From Desulfovibrio sp. MES5 (GTDB lineage Bacteria > Desulfobacterota > Desulfovibrionia > Desulfovibrionales > Desulfovibrionaceae): 64,000 nucleotides of DNA. The stretch is taken from positions 1-64,000 of the forward strand of contig NZ_MJUZ01000041.1 of NCBI RefSeq assembly GCF_002237645.1. The letters run 5' to 3'. A program made the position numbers and the translations under genes. Shown here piece by piece: positions 35,194 to 43,998 of the stretch; position 1 is the first letter of the stretch; each line of letters starts with the position of its first letter. The notes under the pieces are model-generated. The model was not told the DNA's origin, ran no database searches, and worked only from the letters and a program-made list of their open reading frames with translations.

Positions 35194-36783
35194 CTAACGA
35201 TTCCCGGCCTGCCTGAATACCTCTTCCGCTGCGGTCTGGTCCGCAAAAACGAACAAATTCTTGCCTGACCGCAGGGCCTCAGCATCAACACCTTTCTTCA
35301 GCTGTTTTTCCAAGGCATCCACGAGGTTTCCACGGTCATTTTTTGTGGGCAAATTCATATTTCTGGCCATAAACCCGTTGAGGGCCACACGGTACTTCTT
35401 GTCCGGATTGAGTGGCTCCCCGCTTGTGAGGCGAAGCCCGGCCACATGCAGGGCACCGTCTCCATCCCGCCAGGCCCATACATCAAGCCCGTAAAACTGC
35501 GGCAAGCCACGCCCGCCGTGCCCGCCGCCGCGCTTGAACGTATCCGCAATCTGCTTGCCTGTCATTTCGACGGCAACAAGCCTGTCGTCAAAGGGCAAAA
35601 CATCAAGCAGGTCGCGCCGATGTACAGGACCGCCAGGCAACCCCGCGCGTATGCCGCCAGGAGTGTGCAGGGCAATGGCGGAATCAGTGGCCTTTGCCAT
35701 GCTTTCACAAATGAGGCGGCCCAGCGGCGTGCTGTCCTTGCGTAAATGCCCGTCCTTGAAAACACTGTCGTCGGGAGAGGTAAAAATAACTTCCTCAAGA
35801 CCCTGTGCGGCATCAATCTGCCGGATGCTGTCCGTCATGGCCTTGTCCGGCACAACGTCCGCCACGTCAGCATACGATTTAAGCGCCATGTCGCCCTTTT
35901 TGCCGTCAAGGGTGATCAACATGAAATGCTCAAGGTAGCGTCCGCCGTTGGCGTATATTGCCCCGTAGTCGCGGTTCGGGGCCACCGCCTTGTGGCTGTG
36001 CCCGTCTGCCACAAAATCCACGTTGGGCACGGCGGCCACATCAGGCCCGGTGATACGGCCATCCTTGTCGCCTTTGGGCCCGGCATAGCCAAGGTGGCTC
36101 AGCACGATGACGACGTCCTGCGACCTGTCATACGGCGCAAGAGACTGCGTCAGCCGATCAAGTACGGCTTTTTTGGTGGCCTCGGGGGTTGGCTTCAAGT
36201 CGAAGTCGTAGTCCGCCAGCGCCTGACGCATGCTGGGTTTCACCGAATATGGCGTGATGACGCCTGTAACTATGACGCGCATGCCCTGCTTGTTTTTCGC
36301 AGTTTCATCATAAATGACTACAGGTTCTGTGCCCATTCCTGGCGGATCGGCCTCTTTGTACCTGAGGTTTTCGGCCACGGCGTCAACCTTGCCGAGGCTG
36401 TTTTCACGTACCAGACCCAGCAGTTCATTGCTGTAATACAAAGGGCCTTCAGACAGGGTATAATCAAAGGCGTGGTTGCCCGGCGTAAGCACGCGGTAGC
36501 CCGTCTGCCCCATGAGCTTTGCCACGGTGCGCCCCTGGTCCATCTGCGCAAAGGCGCTGCCGCTGAAGGCGTCCCCCGCATCCAGGATAAATACTGTATG
36601 CCCCTCGGCCCGCGCGCCATCGGCCAGTGCCTTGAGCCGTGCGTAGCCAATGTTCTTTTTTTCCGGATTGTCGGCCACATAGCCATGAACATCATTGGTG
36701 ACAAATATTTTTACATCCGCCAGAACGGGAACGGCGGAGCAAAACAGCAGAAAAAGAAAAAGCAGAGTTCTTGCAAAAACCAT
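35194..36783 (-). CDS. 5'-nucleotidase / UshA-family metallophosphoesterase
   Basis: A 529-aa exported hydrolase. Signal peptide (1-22), then the calcineurin-like phosphoesterase domain with metal ligands in FVTNDVHGY (about 28-36), LDAGDAFSGS, TPGNHAFDY, VVLSHLGY and DGHSHK, and a C-terminal 5'-nucleotidase domain (DSAIALHTPGGIRAG, VEMTGKQIADTF, GLPQFYGLDVWA). Substrates are typically nucleotides or UDP-sugars in the periplasm. It starts ten bases after the second tonB gene stops, making it the last gene of the second uptake operon; such hydrolases are not usual partners of TonB systems and may hint at a phosphorylated or nucleotide-bearing ligand. Confidence 0.9.
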   Translation of the reverse strand: MVFARTLLFLFLLFCSAVPVLADVKIFVTNDVHGYVADNPEKKNIGYARLKALADGARAEGHTVFILDAGDAFSGSAFAQMDQGRTVAKLMGQTGYRVLTPGNHAFDYTLSEGPLYYSNELLGLVRENSLGKVDAVAENLRYKEADPPGMGTEPVVIYDETAKNKQGMRVIVTGVITPYSVKPSMRQALADYDFDLKPTPEATKKAVLDRLTQSLAPYDRSQDVVIVLSHLGYAGPKGDKDGRITGPDVAAVPNVDFVADGHSHKAVAPNRDYGAIYANGGRYLEHFMLITLDGKKGDMALKSYADVADVVPDKAMTDSIRQIDAAQGLEEVIFTSPDDSVFKDGHLRKDSTPLGRLICESMAKATDSAIALHTPGGIRAGLPGGPVHRRDLLDVLPFDDRLVAVEMTGKQIADTFKRGGGHGGRGLPQFYGLDVWAWRDGDGALHVAGLRLTSGEPLNPDKKYRVALNGFMARNMNLPTKNDRGNLVDALEKQLKKGVDAEALRSGKNLFVFADQTAAEEVFRQAGNR

Positions 36784-36793
36784 AGCTACCTCG

Positions 36794-37759
36794 CTACCTT
36801 AGGCTGAACTGCACGGGCATGATCACGCGCGCGGGCTCCGGCGGCGCAGCGAAGGGCGCTGCACTGCGAACCGCCTCAATGGCAGATTCGTCCAGCAAAG
36901 AGTAGCCGCTGCTTTTACTGACCGCAACGTCCCTGACCCTGCCGTCCTGCTGTATGGTAAACGATACAGTCACCATGCCCTGAATACCCATGCGCTTGGC
37001 CTGCGGATTGTAGACCAGATACTGCCTGACACGTTTTTTTATGTACTCGTAATTTCCTTTCAGATACCCGGCGGAACTTCCCTGCCCGGCAGCTCTATCT
37101 TCACCACCGCCTCCGCCGCCGCTTTCGCCGCTTCTTTGGCCGACTTGTCCGCCGCGCCCCGCTGCCATGTCGGACCCTTCATGGCCCGCGCCTGAGGCTT
37201 TTTCGCCCTGCTTCACTGTGCCATGGCTGGCTGATCGCGTTTGCTCGTGTGAGGACTTTTGGGCGGTTGAACTTACTGGCTGGCTGGCGGGCTGGGGGGT
37301 GGCGGGCCTGGCTTTTGGAGCGGGCTTTGCCACGCGCACAGGCACTGCCGCGTCAGGTACAGGAACAGACGACTCGGCCGGGGCGGGCTCTGTCTGCTTC
37401 GCGTGATCAACGGCAGGCGCAGCATCCGAAACAGGCGTGTCTGCGGGAGGCTCATTGGATTTGCTCTCAGGCGTGGCTGCGGTATCGGCAGCATTGGCTG
37501 ATACGGCCCCAGAGCCAGAGCCGCCCGAATTGCCCGGCAGTCCGGCCAGCAGGCTAACCGTGACATAGCCGCCCGCTCCCCCGCCTTCTCCCGAGCCCAG
37601 CGCGGGAACAGCCAGAAACCACAAGGCGGCGAGCGCGGCCGTATGGAGCGTCAAAGAAAGCAGAAAAACCATTATGTTGCCGACAAGCAACGGTTTGCCG
37701 TGCGGCTGGGCAGCCTGGGGCATGCCAAGGGAGGTTTCTTCATCGCCTTGAGGTTTCAT
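36794..37759 (-). CDS. TonB-family energy transducer (second system)
   Basis: A 321-aa protein with an N-terminal anchor (about residues 25-50), a periplasmic spacer rich in Ala/Pro/Ser and then Gly (including SGESGGGGGGEDRAAGQG), and a C-terminal TonB domain from YIKKRVRQYLVYNPQAKRMGIQGMVTVSFTIQQDG to VIMPVQFSLR. The ATG at 37759 overlaps the ATPase stop as ATGA. No ExbBD is encoded alongside. Confidence 0.9.
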   Translation of the reverse strand: MKPQGDEETSLGMPQAAQPHGKPLLVGNIMVFLLSLTLHTAALAALWFLAVPALGSGEGGGAGGYVTVSLLAGLPGNSGGSGSGAVSANAADTAATPESKSNEPPADTPVSDAAPAVDHAKQTEPAPAESSVPVPDAAVPVRVAKPAPKARPATPQPASQPVSSTAQKSSHEQTRSASHGTVKQGEKASGAGHEGSDMAAGRGGQVGQRSGESGGGGGGEDRAAGQGSSAGYLKGNYEYIKKRVRQYLVYNPQAKRMGIQGMVTVSFTIQQDGRVRDVAVSKSSGYSLLDESAIEAVRSAAPFAAPPEPARVIMPVQFSLR

Positions 37760-38514
37760 GGCGCACTGGTCCCGGTCAGGCGCATCCACGCTTCAGCCCT
37801 GGGCGGCAGTTCATACAGCTTGCGTACCTGATCTTCGGTAATGGTCGATGCCACGGCACCATCCGCCACCAGCGTGCCGTCTTTCAAAAGCACGGCCCGC
37901 CCGCCGAGGTAGACGGCCTGTTCCGGATGGTGCGTGGTGAGCAGAATGGCTGGCCCAGATGCGGCCAGCTCGCCAATAAGGTCAAGCAGGTGAAACTGAT
38001 TGCCGTAATCCAGACCTGTAACAGGCTCATCCATCACAAGCGCCCCGCAGTCCTGCGCCAGGGCGCGCGCGATCAGCACCATCTGGCGTTGCCCGCCCGA
38101 AAGCTCCAGATACGATCTGTCCGCCAGATGTGTCAGGCGCACTTTTTCCAGCGCGTCCATGGCCTGTTGACGATCCTCGGCGGAAAAGCGCAGCCAGGGG
38201 CTGCGCGCGGTGCGGCCCATCAGCACCACATCCAGCACCCGAAAACCAAAAACCCCGGCATGCTGCTGCGGCACATAGGCAAGGCTGCGGGCCAGACTGC
38301 GCCGTGGGATTGTTTCCAGAGGGCGGCCTTCCAGCAGGATACTGCCGGGCGGAGCGGGCAAAAAGCCAAGAAGCGCCCTGAGAAGTGTTGTTTTGCCGCA
38401 GCCGTTGGGGCCAAGCACATTGACCACCTCGCCCCTGCTCACGCGCAGGGAAATATTTTTCAGCACCGGCGGTGCGCGGTGATAGCTGACGGTAAGATTG
38501 CGGACTTCTATCAT
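37756..38514 (-). CDS. FepC-type ABC ATPase (second system)
   Basis: A 252-aa ATPase with Walker A GPNGCGKTT, Q-loop YVPQQHA, signature LSGGQRQMVLIARAL, Walker B LVMDEPVTGLD and H-loop TTHHPEQ. The ATG at 38514 overlaps the permease stop (ATGA) and its own stop overlaps the tonB start, so translation is coupled through the operon. The protein ends about ten residues after PPRAEAWMRLTG. Confidence 0.93.
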   Translation of the reverse strand: MIEVRNLTVSYHRAPPVLKNISLRVSRGEVVNVLGPNGCGKTTLLRALLGFLPAPPGSILLEGRPLETIPRRSLARSLAYVPQQHAGVFGFRVLDVVLMGRTARSPWLRFSAEDRQQAMDALEKVRLTHLADRSYLELSGGQRQMVLIARALAQDCGALVMDEPVTGLDYGNQFHLLDLIGELAASGPAILLTTHHPEQAVYLGGRAVLLKDGTLVADGAVASTITEDQVRKLYELPPRAEAWMRLTGTSAP

Positions 38515-39518
38515 CGTCGTTTCCAGTCGTACCACAGGCTAAAGGCAAAAAGCGGCATGCTGATGAGCGATGTGGCAATGCCCAGCGGCAGTTCCACCGT
38601 CCAGACCGAACGTATGAGCGTGTCTGTAAGCAGCACGAAAAGCGCCCCGCCAAGGGCTGACGCCGTCAACCCCACCCTGTTGTCCGGCCCGCTGATGAAA
38701 CGCATGACATGCGGGATGACGAGCCCCACCCAGTTGATGACCCCGGCCAGCACCACGGTAAGCGAACAGATCAGGGTGGCCGCGCCGATAAGGCGCAGCT
38801 TCATGCCCGTACTCTGCACGCCCAGGGCGCGGGCCTCATCGTCTCCCATAGCAAGAGCGTTCACCGCCTTGCCGTTGAGGCAGATATAGGCCAACCCGGC
38901 CAGCATGAGGGGGGCGCTCCAGGCCAGGTGGCGCGGTTCCGCACGGGACAGCGTGCCCATAAGCCAGTACACGAGTTCCGGCAGCTGGCGGTTGGGGTCG
39001 GCCACATACTGCACAAGCGAGGTCAGGGCCACAAAAAACGAACTGCTCACAAGGCCGCCCACCACAAGGGCCAAAAACCGCGCCCGGGGGTAGAGCCACG
39101 CGAAAAAAAGCGAAAGCCCCACGCCCAGCGCGCCGCCAGCAAAGGAAAGGGCCTGGGTCAACGGCCATGAAGAAAAAAACACTATGCCTATGGCCGCGCC
39201 AAAAGCGGCCCCGTGCTGCACGCCCAGTATGCCCGGCGACACAAGGGGGTTTTGAAACATGTTCTGATACACCGTCCCCGAAGCGGAAAGACAGGCTCCC
39301 ACCACCAGGGCCGAACCGATGCGCGGCAGGCGCAGGTCAAAGAACAAAAAAAGCTGCCGGCTCTGCTCTTCATTCAAGGGTCGGCCCGCCCACGCTTCCA
39401 TCAGGCTGTGGTAAAGATCGCCCAGGGCCAGCGGGTAACGGCCCATGGGCAGGGCAAACACGATGGCCGCCAACACAAGCAGGCTCAGTACGAGCAAGGT
39501 TTTTTTAGAATGTGCCAT
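38511..39518 (-). CDS. FecCD-type ABC permease (second system)
   Basis: A 335-aa inner-membrane permease of the BtuC family. DLRLPRIGSALVVGACLSASGTVYQNMFQNPLVSPGILGVQHGAAFGAAIG (about residues 63-113) and LAGVINWVGLVIPHVMRFISGPDNR are the family hallmarks. ATG 39518 is used in place of an upstream TTG. It overlaps the binding-protein gene by 14 bases. Confidence 0.93.
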   Translation of the reverse strand: MAHSKKTLLVLSLLVLAAIVFALPMGRYPLALGDLYHSLMEAWAGRPLNEEQSRQLFLFFDLRLPRIGSALVVGACLSASGTVYQNMFQNPLVSPGILGVQHGAAFGAAIGIVFFSSWPLTQALSFAGGALGVGLSLFFAWLYPRARFLALVVGGLVSSSFFVALTSLVQYVADPNRQLPELVYWLMGTLSRAEPRHLAWSAPLMLAGLAYICLNGKAVNALAMGDDEARALGVQSTGMKLRLIGAATLICSLTVVLAGVINWVGLVIPHVMRFISGPDNRVGLTASALGGALFVLLTDTLIRSVWTVELPLGIATSLISMPLFAFSLWYDWKRR

Positions 39519-40560
39519 ACGGCTCAAAAAAATTGTTCACCTGGGTGTCATCGAGGTCCAGGTTGAAAAAAAGTTTCATAAAATGCTTGCTCTCCACGTT
39601 GATGTCCACAGGGTAGAGGTCGGGGTGCAGCTTGTTTGCGAGCCACTGCACGCCCAGCAACCTCATGTAGGTGGCGGGACGCTCCAGCCAGCTGAACGGG
39701 CCACGCGGCATAAAATACACCTTGCCCTGACGCACGGCGGAAAGGGCCGCCCATTTGGGGTCTGTGGGGATGCGGCGCATGAGCGCCGGATGGAAAACCA
39801 GTATGACTTCCGGGTTATAGGCCATCAGCTGCTCAAAGGTAACGCGCAAAAAGGCTTCCTCCGCTCCGGGCGGGCAGTCGTGCACGCTCTGGGCTCCGGC
39901 AGCGGCAAACACATCCGCCCGCTGCGACTGACGGCAGATGGAGGCCAGACCGTCAGCCTCAAGAGCCACATAAACCTTTGTCCATTTTTCTTTGGGCAGA
40001 TCCCGCATGGCGCGGGACACCTTTTCGAGCGTCTGCGATGCATAGGCAGCCAATGCCGCCCCGCGCTCTTCACGGCCAAAGGCCCGGCCCATGGCCAGAA
40101 AACAGGGGGCCATATCCGCCAGGCTTGAACCGGGCACGCTGGTTACCTTCATGCCCAGGCTGGTCAGGGTTTGTTCAATGGGCAGGCGGTCGTGCGGGCC
40201 CATAGACAGGTAAAAGGCTTTTTTGATGCCGCTGGCCAGCAGCATTTCTCTGTCAGGGATAAAGCCCTGGCCATACCAGCCGCCCAGCACCGGCAGGTTG
40301 TGGTACTGGACAGGGATGAATTTTTTTTCATAATCCCGGAGGGGCGTATTCCAGCCAGCCAGCAGTTCCGGCGCAAAGGCGTACAGCGTGAATGTGGAAG
40401 GCGGGGTAGCGCAATACACGCTGCGCGCATCCTCCACCGCCGCTCCGCTCTCTGACGCGGCAAAAGAATCCTCCGCAGCGCTGACGCGACACGGCATGAC
40501 AAGCAGGGCAAGCAGCACAAGCGGCCCTAGGGCAAGGAATCTGATCTGCACAGGCACCAT
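39505..40560 (-). CDS. ABC metal/chelate-type binding protein (second system)
   Basis: A 351-aa periplasmic binding protein with a signal peptide (1-28). It is a diverged FecB/BtuF-type protein, with DRLPIEQTLTSLGMKVTSVPGSSLADM, SLADMAPCFLAMGRAFGREERG, YNPEVILVFHPALMRRIPTDPKW and AVRQGKVYFMPRGPFSWLERPATYMRLLGVQWLANKLHPDLYP near the end, the last being common in metal-chelate binding proteins. It contrasts with the binding protein of system one, suggesting a different ligand. Confidence 0.88.
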   Translation of the reverse strand: MVPVQIRFLALGPLVLLALLVMPCRVSAAEDSFAASESGAAVEDARSVYCATPPSTFTLYAFAPELLAGWNTPLRDYEKKFIPVQYHNLPVLGGWYGQGFIPDREMLLASGIKKAFYLSMGPHDRLPIEQTLTSLGMKVTSVPGSSLADMAPCFLAMGRAFGREERGAALAAYASQTLEKVSRAMRDLPKEKWTKVYVALEADGLASICRQSQRADVFAAAGAQSVHDCPPGAEEAFLRVTFEQLMAYNPEVILVFHPALMRRIPTDPKWAALSAVRQGKVYFMPRGPFSWLERPATYMRLLGVQWLANKLHPDLYPVDINVESKHFMKLFFNLDLDDTQVNNFFEPYGTF

Positions 40561-40971
40561 CCTTTCAGCATGCCGCCCCGGTCGCCTCTACGCATGCGGA
40601 GCGCCAGACCGGCGCGTTCCGCCACGCATTATGGCCGGAGCACTGATATGCCAAAGCAGCCTCACGGCAAAACCGCTCTGGCGTTTATGCGGGCGGGCGC
40701 TTGACGTGAAGGCGAAGCGCTTTACCCCAACGGTTACGCGCCCAAGCGGGCGCCTTCACACAATAAGAATGCTACTTTCAAGGGTTATCCGCATTGTTCA
40801 AAATCCACTTCAGGCTCATGACTTTTGCGCTTGGCAAACGCGCCAAACGCCGGGGCCATCGCCGCATGCACGACTGCGGCTAATGTTGCGAGAATATGCT
40901 TCAGCCGTTGCACACGGGGCAACGGCTGAAGCGGCAGAGTTCGCAACAGGTCAGACATAAAGGAAACAGCT
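40561..40971. other. Gap within the second uptake operon
   Basis: 410 bp between the receptor and binding-protein genes with no open gene; the only clear structure is the hairpin at 40898-40932. The receptor may therefore be expressed separately or more strongly than the transporter. Confidence 0.5.
40898..40932 (-). terminator. Strong hairpin downstream of receptor gene
   Basis: Fourteen-base perfect stem GCTTCAGCCGTTGC / GCAACGGCTGAAGC with a seven-base loop and no T-run. It could act as an mRNA-stabilising or attenuating structure. The stem resembles the hairpin at 43826-43859. Confidence 0.5.
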
Positions 40972-43044
40972 CTAGAAATTGGCGCTCACGCCCACAAAGT
41001 AGCTCCGGCCCGGTTCCGGATAATAGGCGCTGTACGCATATTCCTGGTCAAACACGTTTTTCACGCCCGCTTCCACTGAAAAATTCTTGTTGATGTCGTA
41101 CACCGCCTTGATATCGGCAGTGGCGAAATTGGGAGACTTTCTGTACGGGAGGTTATCAGCGGCGGTATTCCAGTAAAAGCCGCTGCTGATATTGACCTGG
41201 GGGATGATGGAAAACCCTTCTACAGGGGTAATAACTCCATAAAGGGTACTTGTTATTTCGGGAAGTTGCGCAAGCTTTTCATCATTGGTGCAGTTATCCC
41301 AGCGCATGTAGTTGAACACGCCGCCCGCGCTGAGGTACTGGTTGATAACGGCCTCCGCCCCAGCCTCAAAGCCATAGAATGTGGCTCTGTTAAGATTTTC
41401 AAAATACATTGCCCCCTTGGGGCCCTTGGACGTAATCATGTCGCTGACGTCGCTGTAGTACACGCTGGTGTTGAGCTTGAGCCAGTCGCTGACAAGCCCT
41501 TTGTAGCCAAGCTCATAATGATAGGCGTGTTCGGGATTCAGATCCGGATTGGTGGGCACATCGCCGTTTCTGTAGTAGCGTTCACGCATGGTTGCGAAAC
41601 GGGACTTTTTCGCAAACGTGGCAAAAAGTTCATGCTTTTCGGTAAGGTCGTAGAACGCGCCCACCTGGTAGTTGAAAAGGCTCTTGGTGTCGTCCAGCCC
41701 TTTTTTATACGAATTCATGTCGCCGGTTACATGATCGCGGCTTTCAAGAGTCATTGGGGTCATGGTGCTGAGGCTCGTGCCAAAAACAAGCGTCAGGCGT
41801 TCAATGGGCTTGAGGGTATATTCCGCGCCAAGGTCCCAGTAGCCCTCCGAAATGTGCTCATCCATCTCATCGCCGATGTCGGCCTTTTTCTTTTTTTGCT
41901 TACTGGGCAGTCCGGTATCATCAAATCCGCCGTAATCATTATACTCTTTATGAGAAAGGATGCGGTAACCGGCAGAGAGCGCCAGCTTGTTGGCGGGATT
42001 GAACGTATAGTCAAAGGTCAATTGCCCGCCGACCGTATACTGGTCGTACTTTTTATCAGGATAGTCCTTTTTGGACATGGTCATGTCGAGATAACTCTCG
42101 GACTTGTCCTGATGCGAGTCGTAATACATCACGGCTTTGAGGTGGGCCTGCTTGCTCAGATTGAAATTGGCATTGGTGTACAGGCGGCTGGTTTCATATT
42201 CCGGCCAGTACCACCAGCGTTGATAGGGATATGCCTGCTTGCCGTCCGCACCCCGGCGGTACTCGGCAGCATCAAAGGGTTGGCCTTTTTTAGAGCTTTG
42301 CCGCATGTAACCGACCATAATGTCCACATCATCACTGGGCGTCCAGCCGCCGATGATGTTGGCGCTGAGGTTCTTGTGGTCGGAGTTTTTGCGGCGTCCC
42401 GTACCCTGGTAGGGGGAAGCGTCAAACCCTTCGGGCAGAGTGAAAAAATCCTGATTGTCGAGCACAAAGGTGCCTTTCAGGTAATAGAACTCTTGCCGCG
42501 TGCCTATGCTTGTGGCAGCCATGCGGCCCTGATCGTGCAGCCTGCGGTCAAAAAAATTCAGATATTTAGCGGAAAATTCAAATTCTTTTTTGGGTTTGGC
42601 AGTACGCAGGTTTACCACGCCCGCCAAGCTGTTGTTGCTCGCAAGCAAGGGCGAGCTGTAGCCTTTTGATACTTCTATGGACTCAAGGCCATAGGTCAGG
42701 GTGTTATTGTAATCCCATTCATTGCGATATGCGGTGGCAATGGGTATATCGTCAACATACATGCCGACCTGATATCGGTTTGAGCCGCGTATGCTGATGG
42801 TACCCTCGTTGCGGCCGCCGGATGTCTGAAGATATACGCCCTGCACCCCCCTGAGGGCTTCCCACAGATTGATGGCCGTCTTTCTTTCCATATCTGTCTG
42901 GGTGATATGGTCAATGGTGTTTTTGGGTTCTGTCATCTCAAGCGGCGTCAACAAGACCTCTGTAGCCCCCTCCTCCTGCGCCCATGCTCCACTTGTCTGC
43001 AACAGCAGTATCGCGAGCAGGGATACCACACGCCTACATCTCAT
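40972..43044 (-). CDS. TonB-dependent outer-membrane receptor (second system)
   Basis: A 690-aa receptor with signal peptide (1-22), plug domain (MERKTAINLWEALRGVQGVYLQTSGGRNEGTISIRG, then LESIEVSKGYSSPLLASNNSLAGVVN) and a beta-barrel ending AYYPEPGRSYFVGVSANF with terminal Phe. Barrel strands contain YELGYKGL and FSVEAGVKNVFDQEYAYS, common in siderophore/metal-chelate receptors. GGAGGG precedes ATG 43044. Separate from the transporter genes by a 410-bp gap. Little similarity to receptor one, so the ligand probably differs. Confidence 0.92.
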   Translation of the reverse strand: MRCRRVVSLLAILLLQTSGAWAQEEGATEVLLTPLEMTEPKNTIDHITQTDMERKTAINLWEALRGVQGVYLQTSGGRNEGTISIRGSNRYQVGMYVDDIPIATAYRNEWDYNNTLTYGLESIEVSKGYSSPLLASNNSLAGVVNLRTAKPKKEFEFSAKYLNFFDRRLHDQGRMAATSIGTRQEFYYLKGTFVLDNQDFFTLPEGFDASPYQGTGRRKNSDHKNLSANIIGGWTPSDDVDIMVGYMRQSSKKGQPFDAAEYRRGADGKQAYPYQRWWYWPEYETSRLYTNANFNLSKQAHLKAVMYYDSHQDKSESYLDMTMSKKDYPDKKYDQYTVGGQLTFDYTFNPANKLALSAGYRILSHKEYNDYGGFDDTGLPSKQKKKKADIGDEMDEHISEGYWDLGAEYTLKPIERLTLVFGTSLSTMTPMTLESRDHVTGDMNSYKKGLDDTKSLFNYQVGAFYDLTEKHELFATFAKKSRFATMRERYYRNGDVPTNPDLNPEHAYHYELGYKGLVSDWLKLNTSVYYSDVSDMITSKGPKGAMYFENLNRATFYGFEAGAEAVINQYLSAGGVFNYMRWDNCTNDEKLAQLPEITSTLYGVITPVEGFSIIPQVNISSGFYWNTAADNLPYRKSPNFATADIKAVYDINKNFSVEAGVKNVFDQEYAYSAYYPEPGRSYFVGVSANF

Positions 43045-43299
43045 ATGCCCTCCAGTTATTGAGATAACAGAAAGAAAACGCTGTCAGCACCCAGGCAGTG
43101 GACAGTCGCTCCACACACAACATGCACAGTCAAATAATTTTAATTCTAAATGAGTACTGATGTTAATTTCAGTGCGCAACTTGGTAGCGGTATTTTATAA
43201 AAACGTGAACTCATGGCATTTGTGGTTACAAAACATATTCATTTACTATGCGTTTATCAGTATTCAGCTCCCACGCAGCAGTGTTTTCGCAGGGCATAT

Positions 43300-43318
43300 A
43301 AAATATCAGATATATTTT
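43300..43318. promoter_or_regulatory. AT-rich dyad upstream of receptor two
   Basis: AAAATAT and ATATTTT arms around a short centre, about 260 bp upstream of the receptor start. Possible operator, but AT-rich dyads are common by chance. Confidence 0.25.
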
Positions 43319-43513
43319 CTGCAGGCTTCGCCACAGCGCCTGTAATCCGCCCGCATGCGCGGTGGGCACACCTGATCTCAAGGGGCCGCCCTCGGGACCA
43401 ATCCCCTTGCTGGGGCTCAACTGCGGCAGGCCAGGGCTGCCCCGCCAACAAAAAAGCGTTCTGCGCCCGGATTCGGCAGACTGGCCGGGCAGCCTCTGGA
43501 ATCTGCCCAAAAC

Positions 43514-43547
43514 GCAAACACCCCGACCATATGGTCGGGGTGTTTGC
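43514..43547. other. 34-bp perfect palindrome
   Basis: Every base of 43514-43547 pairs (17-base half-sites around CATATG, core ACCCCGACC). It lies in a ~950-bp gene-free gap (43045-43998). It may be a bidirectional terminator, or a binding site for a dimeric protein. Confidence 0.75.
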
Positions 43548-43825
43548 AGGATCCTTCAAAGGCTGGCGACAGCATGCCGGATACAAAACACAGGAAGCTC
43601 GCAGGAACAGTGTCCCAGAGGCATCAACGCTGTGCATCATGCAACGCAGGCGCTTGCTCGTGCGCCATACTGGAGCAGATCAACGCTGTCATATGCATTC
43701 GTAACGTTTTATGACGTCTGTCTGGTACGCATCGCGCGGTACCCCGCGCATGCCCTTTACGGCCAGCGCCTGCTCCCCCAGATGGCGTCATTGCATAGAG
43801 AAACAGCACAGGGCGCCAAACGCGG

Positions 43826-43859
43826 CTTCAGCCGCTGCCCATGCGGGCAGCGGCTGAAG
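43826..43859. other. 15-bp-stem hairpin downstream of malic enzyme
   Basis: CTTCAGCCGCTGCCC and its exact complement flank a four-base loop. It is 140 bp past the malic enzyme stop and shares CTTCAGCCG(C/T)TGC with the hairpin at 40898. Confidence 0.6.
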
Positions 43860-43998
43860 AAGATGCAAGGTCTTTGCACGGAGTTGTTGCGCTGTAGCAC
43901 GCCGTGCCTGAAGAACCAGAACCATAGACTTCGAAACGGCGAATCCGCAAAGGCAGCCTGCCTTCACAGCCGCCGGGGCAATTCAAGCCAACAGGGCT

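Noticed and set aside
43045..43300. Cobalamin riboswitch or Fur box upstream of receptor two
   Set aside because: No B12-box-like or GATAATGATAATCATTATC-like sequence found; only a weak AT-rich dyad.
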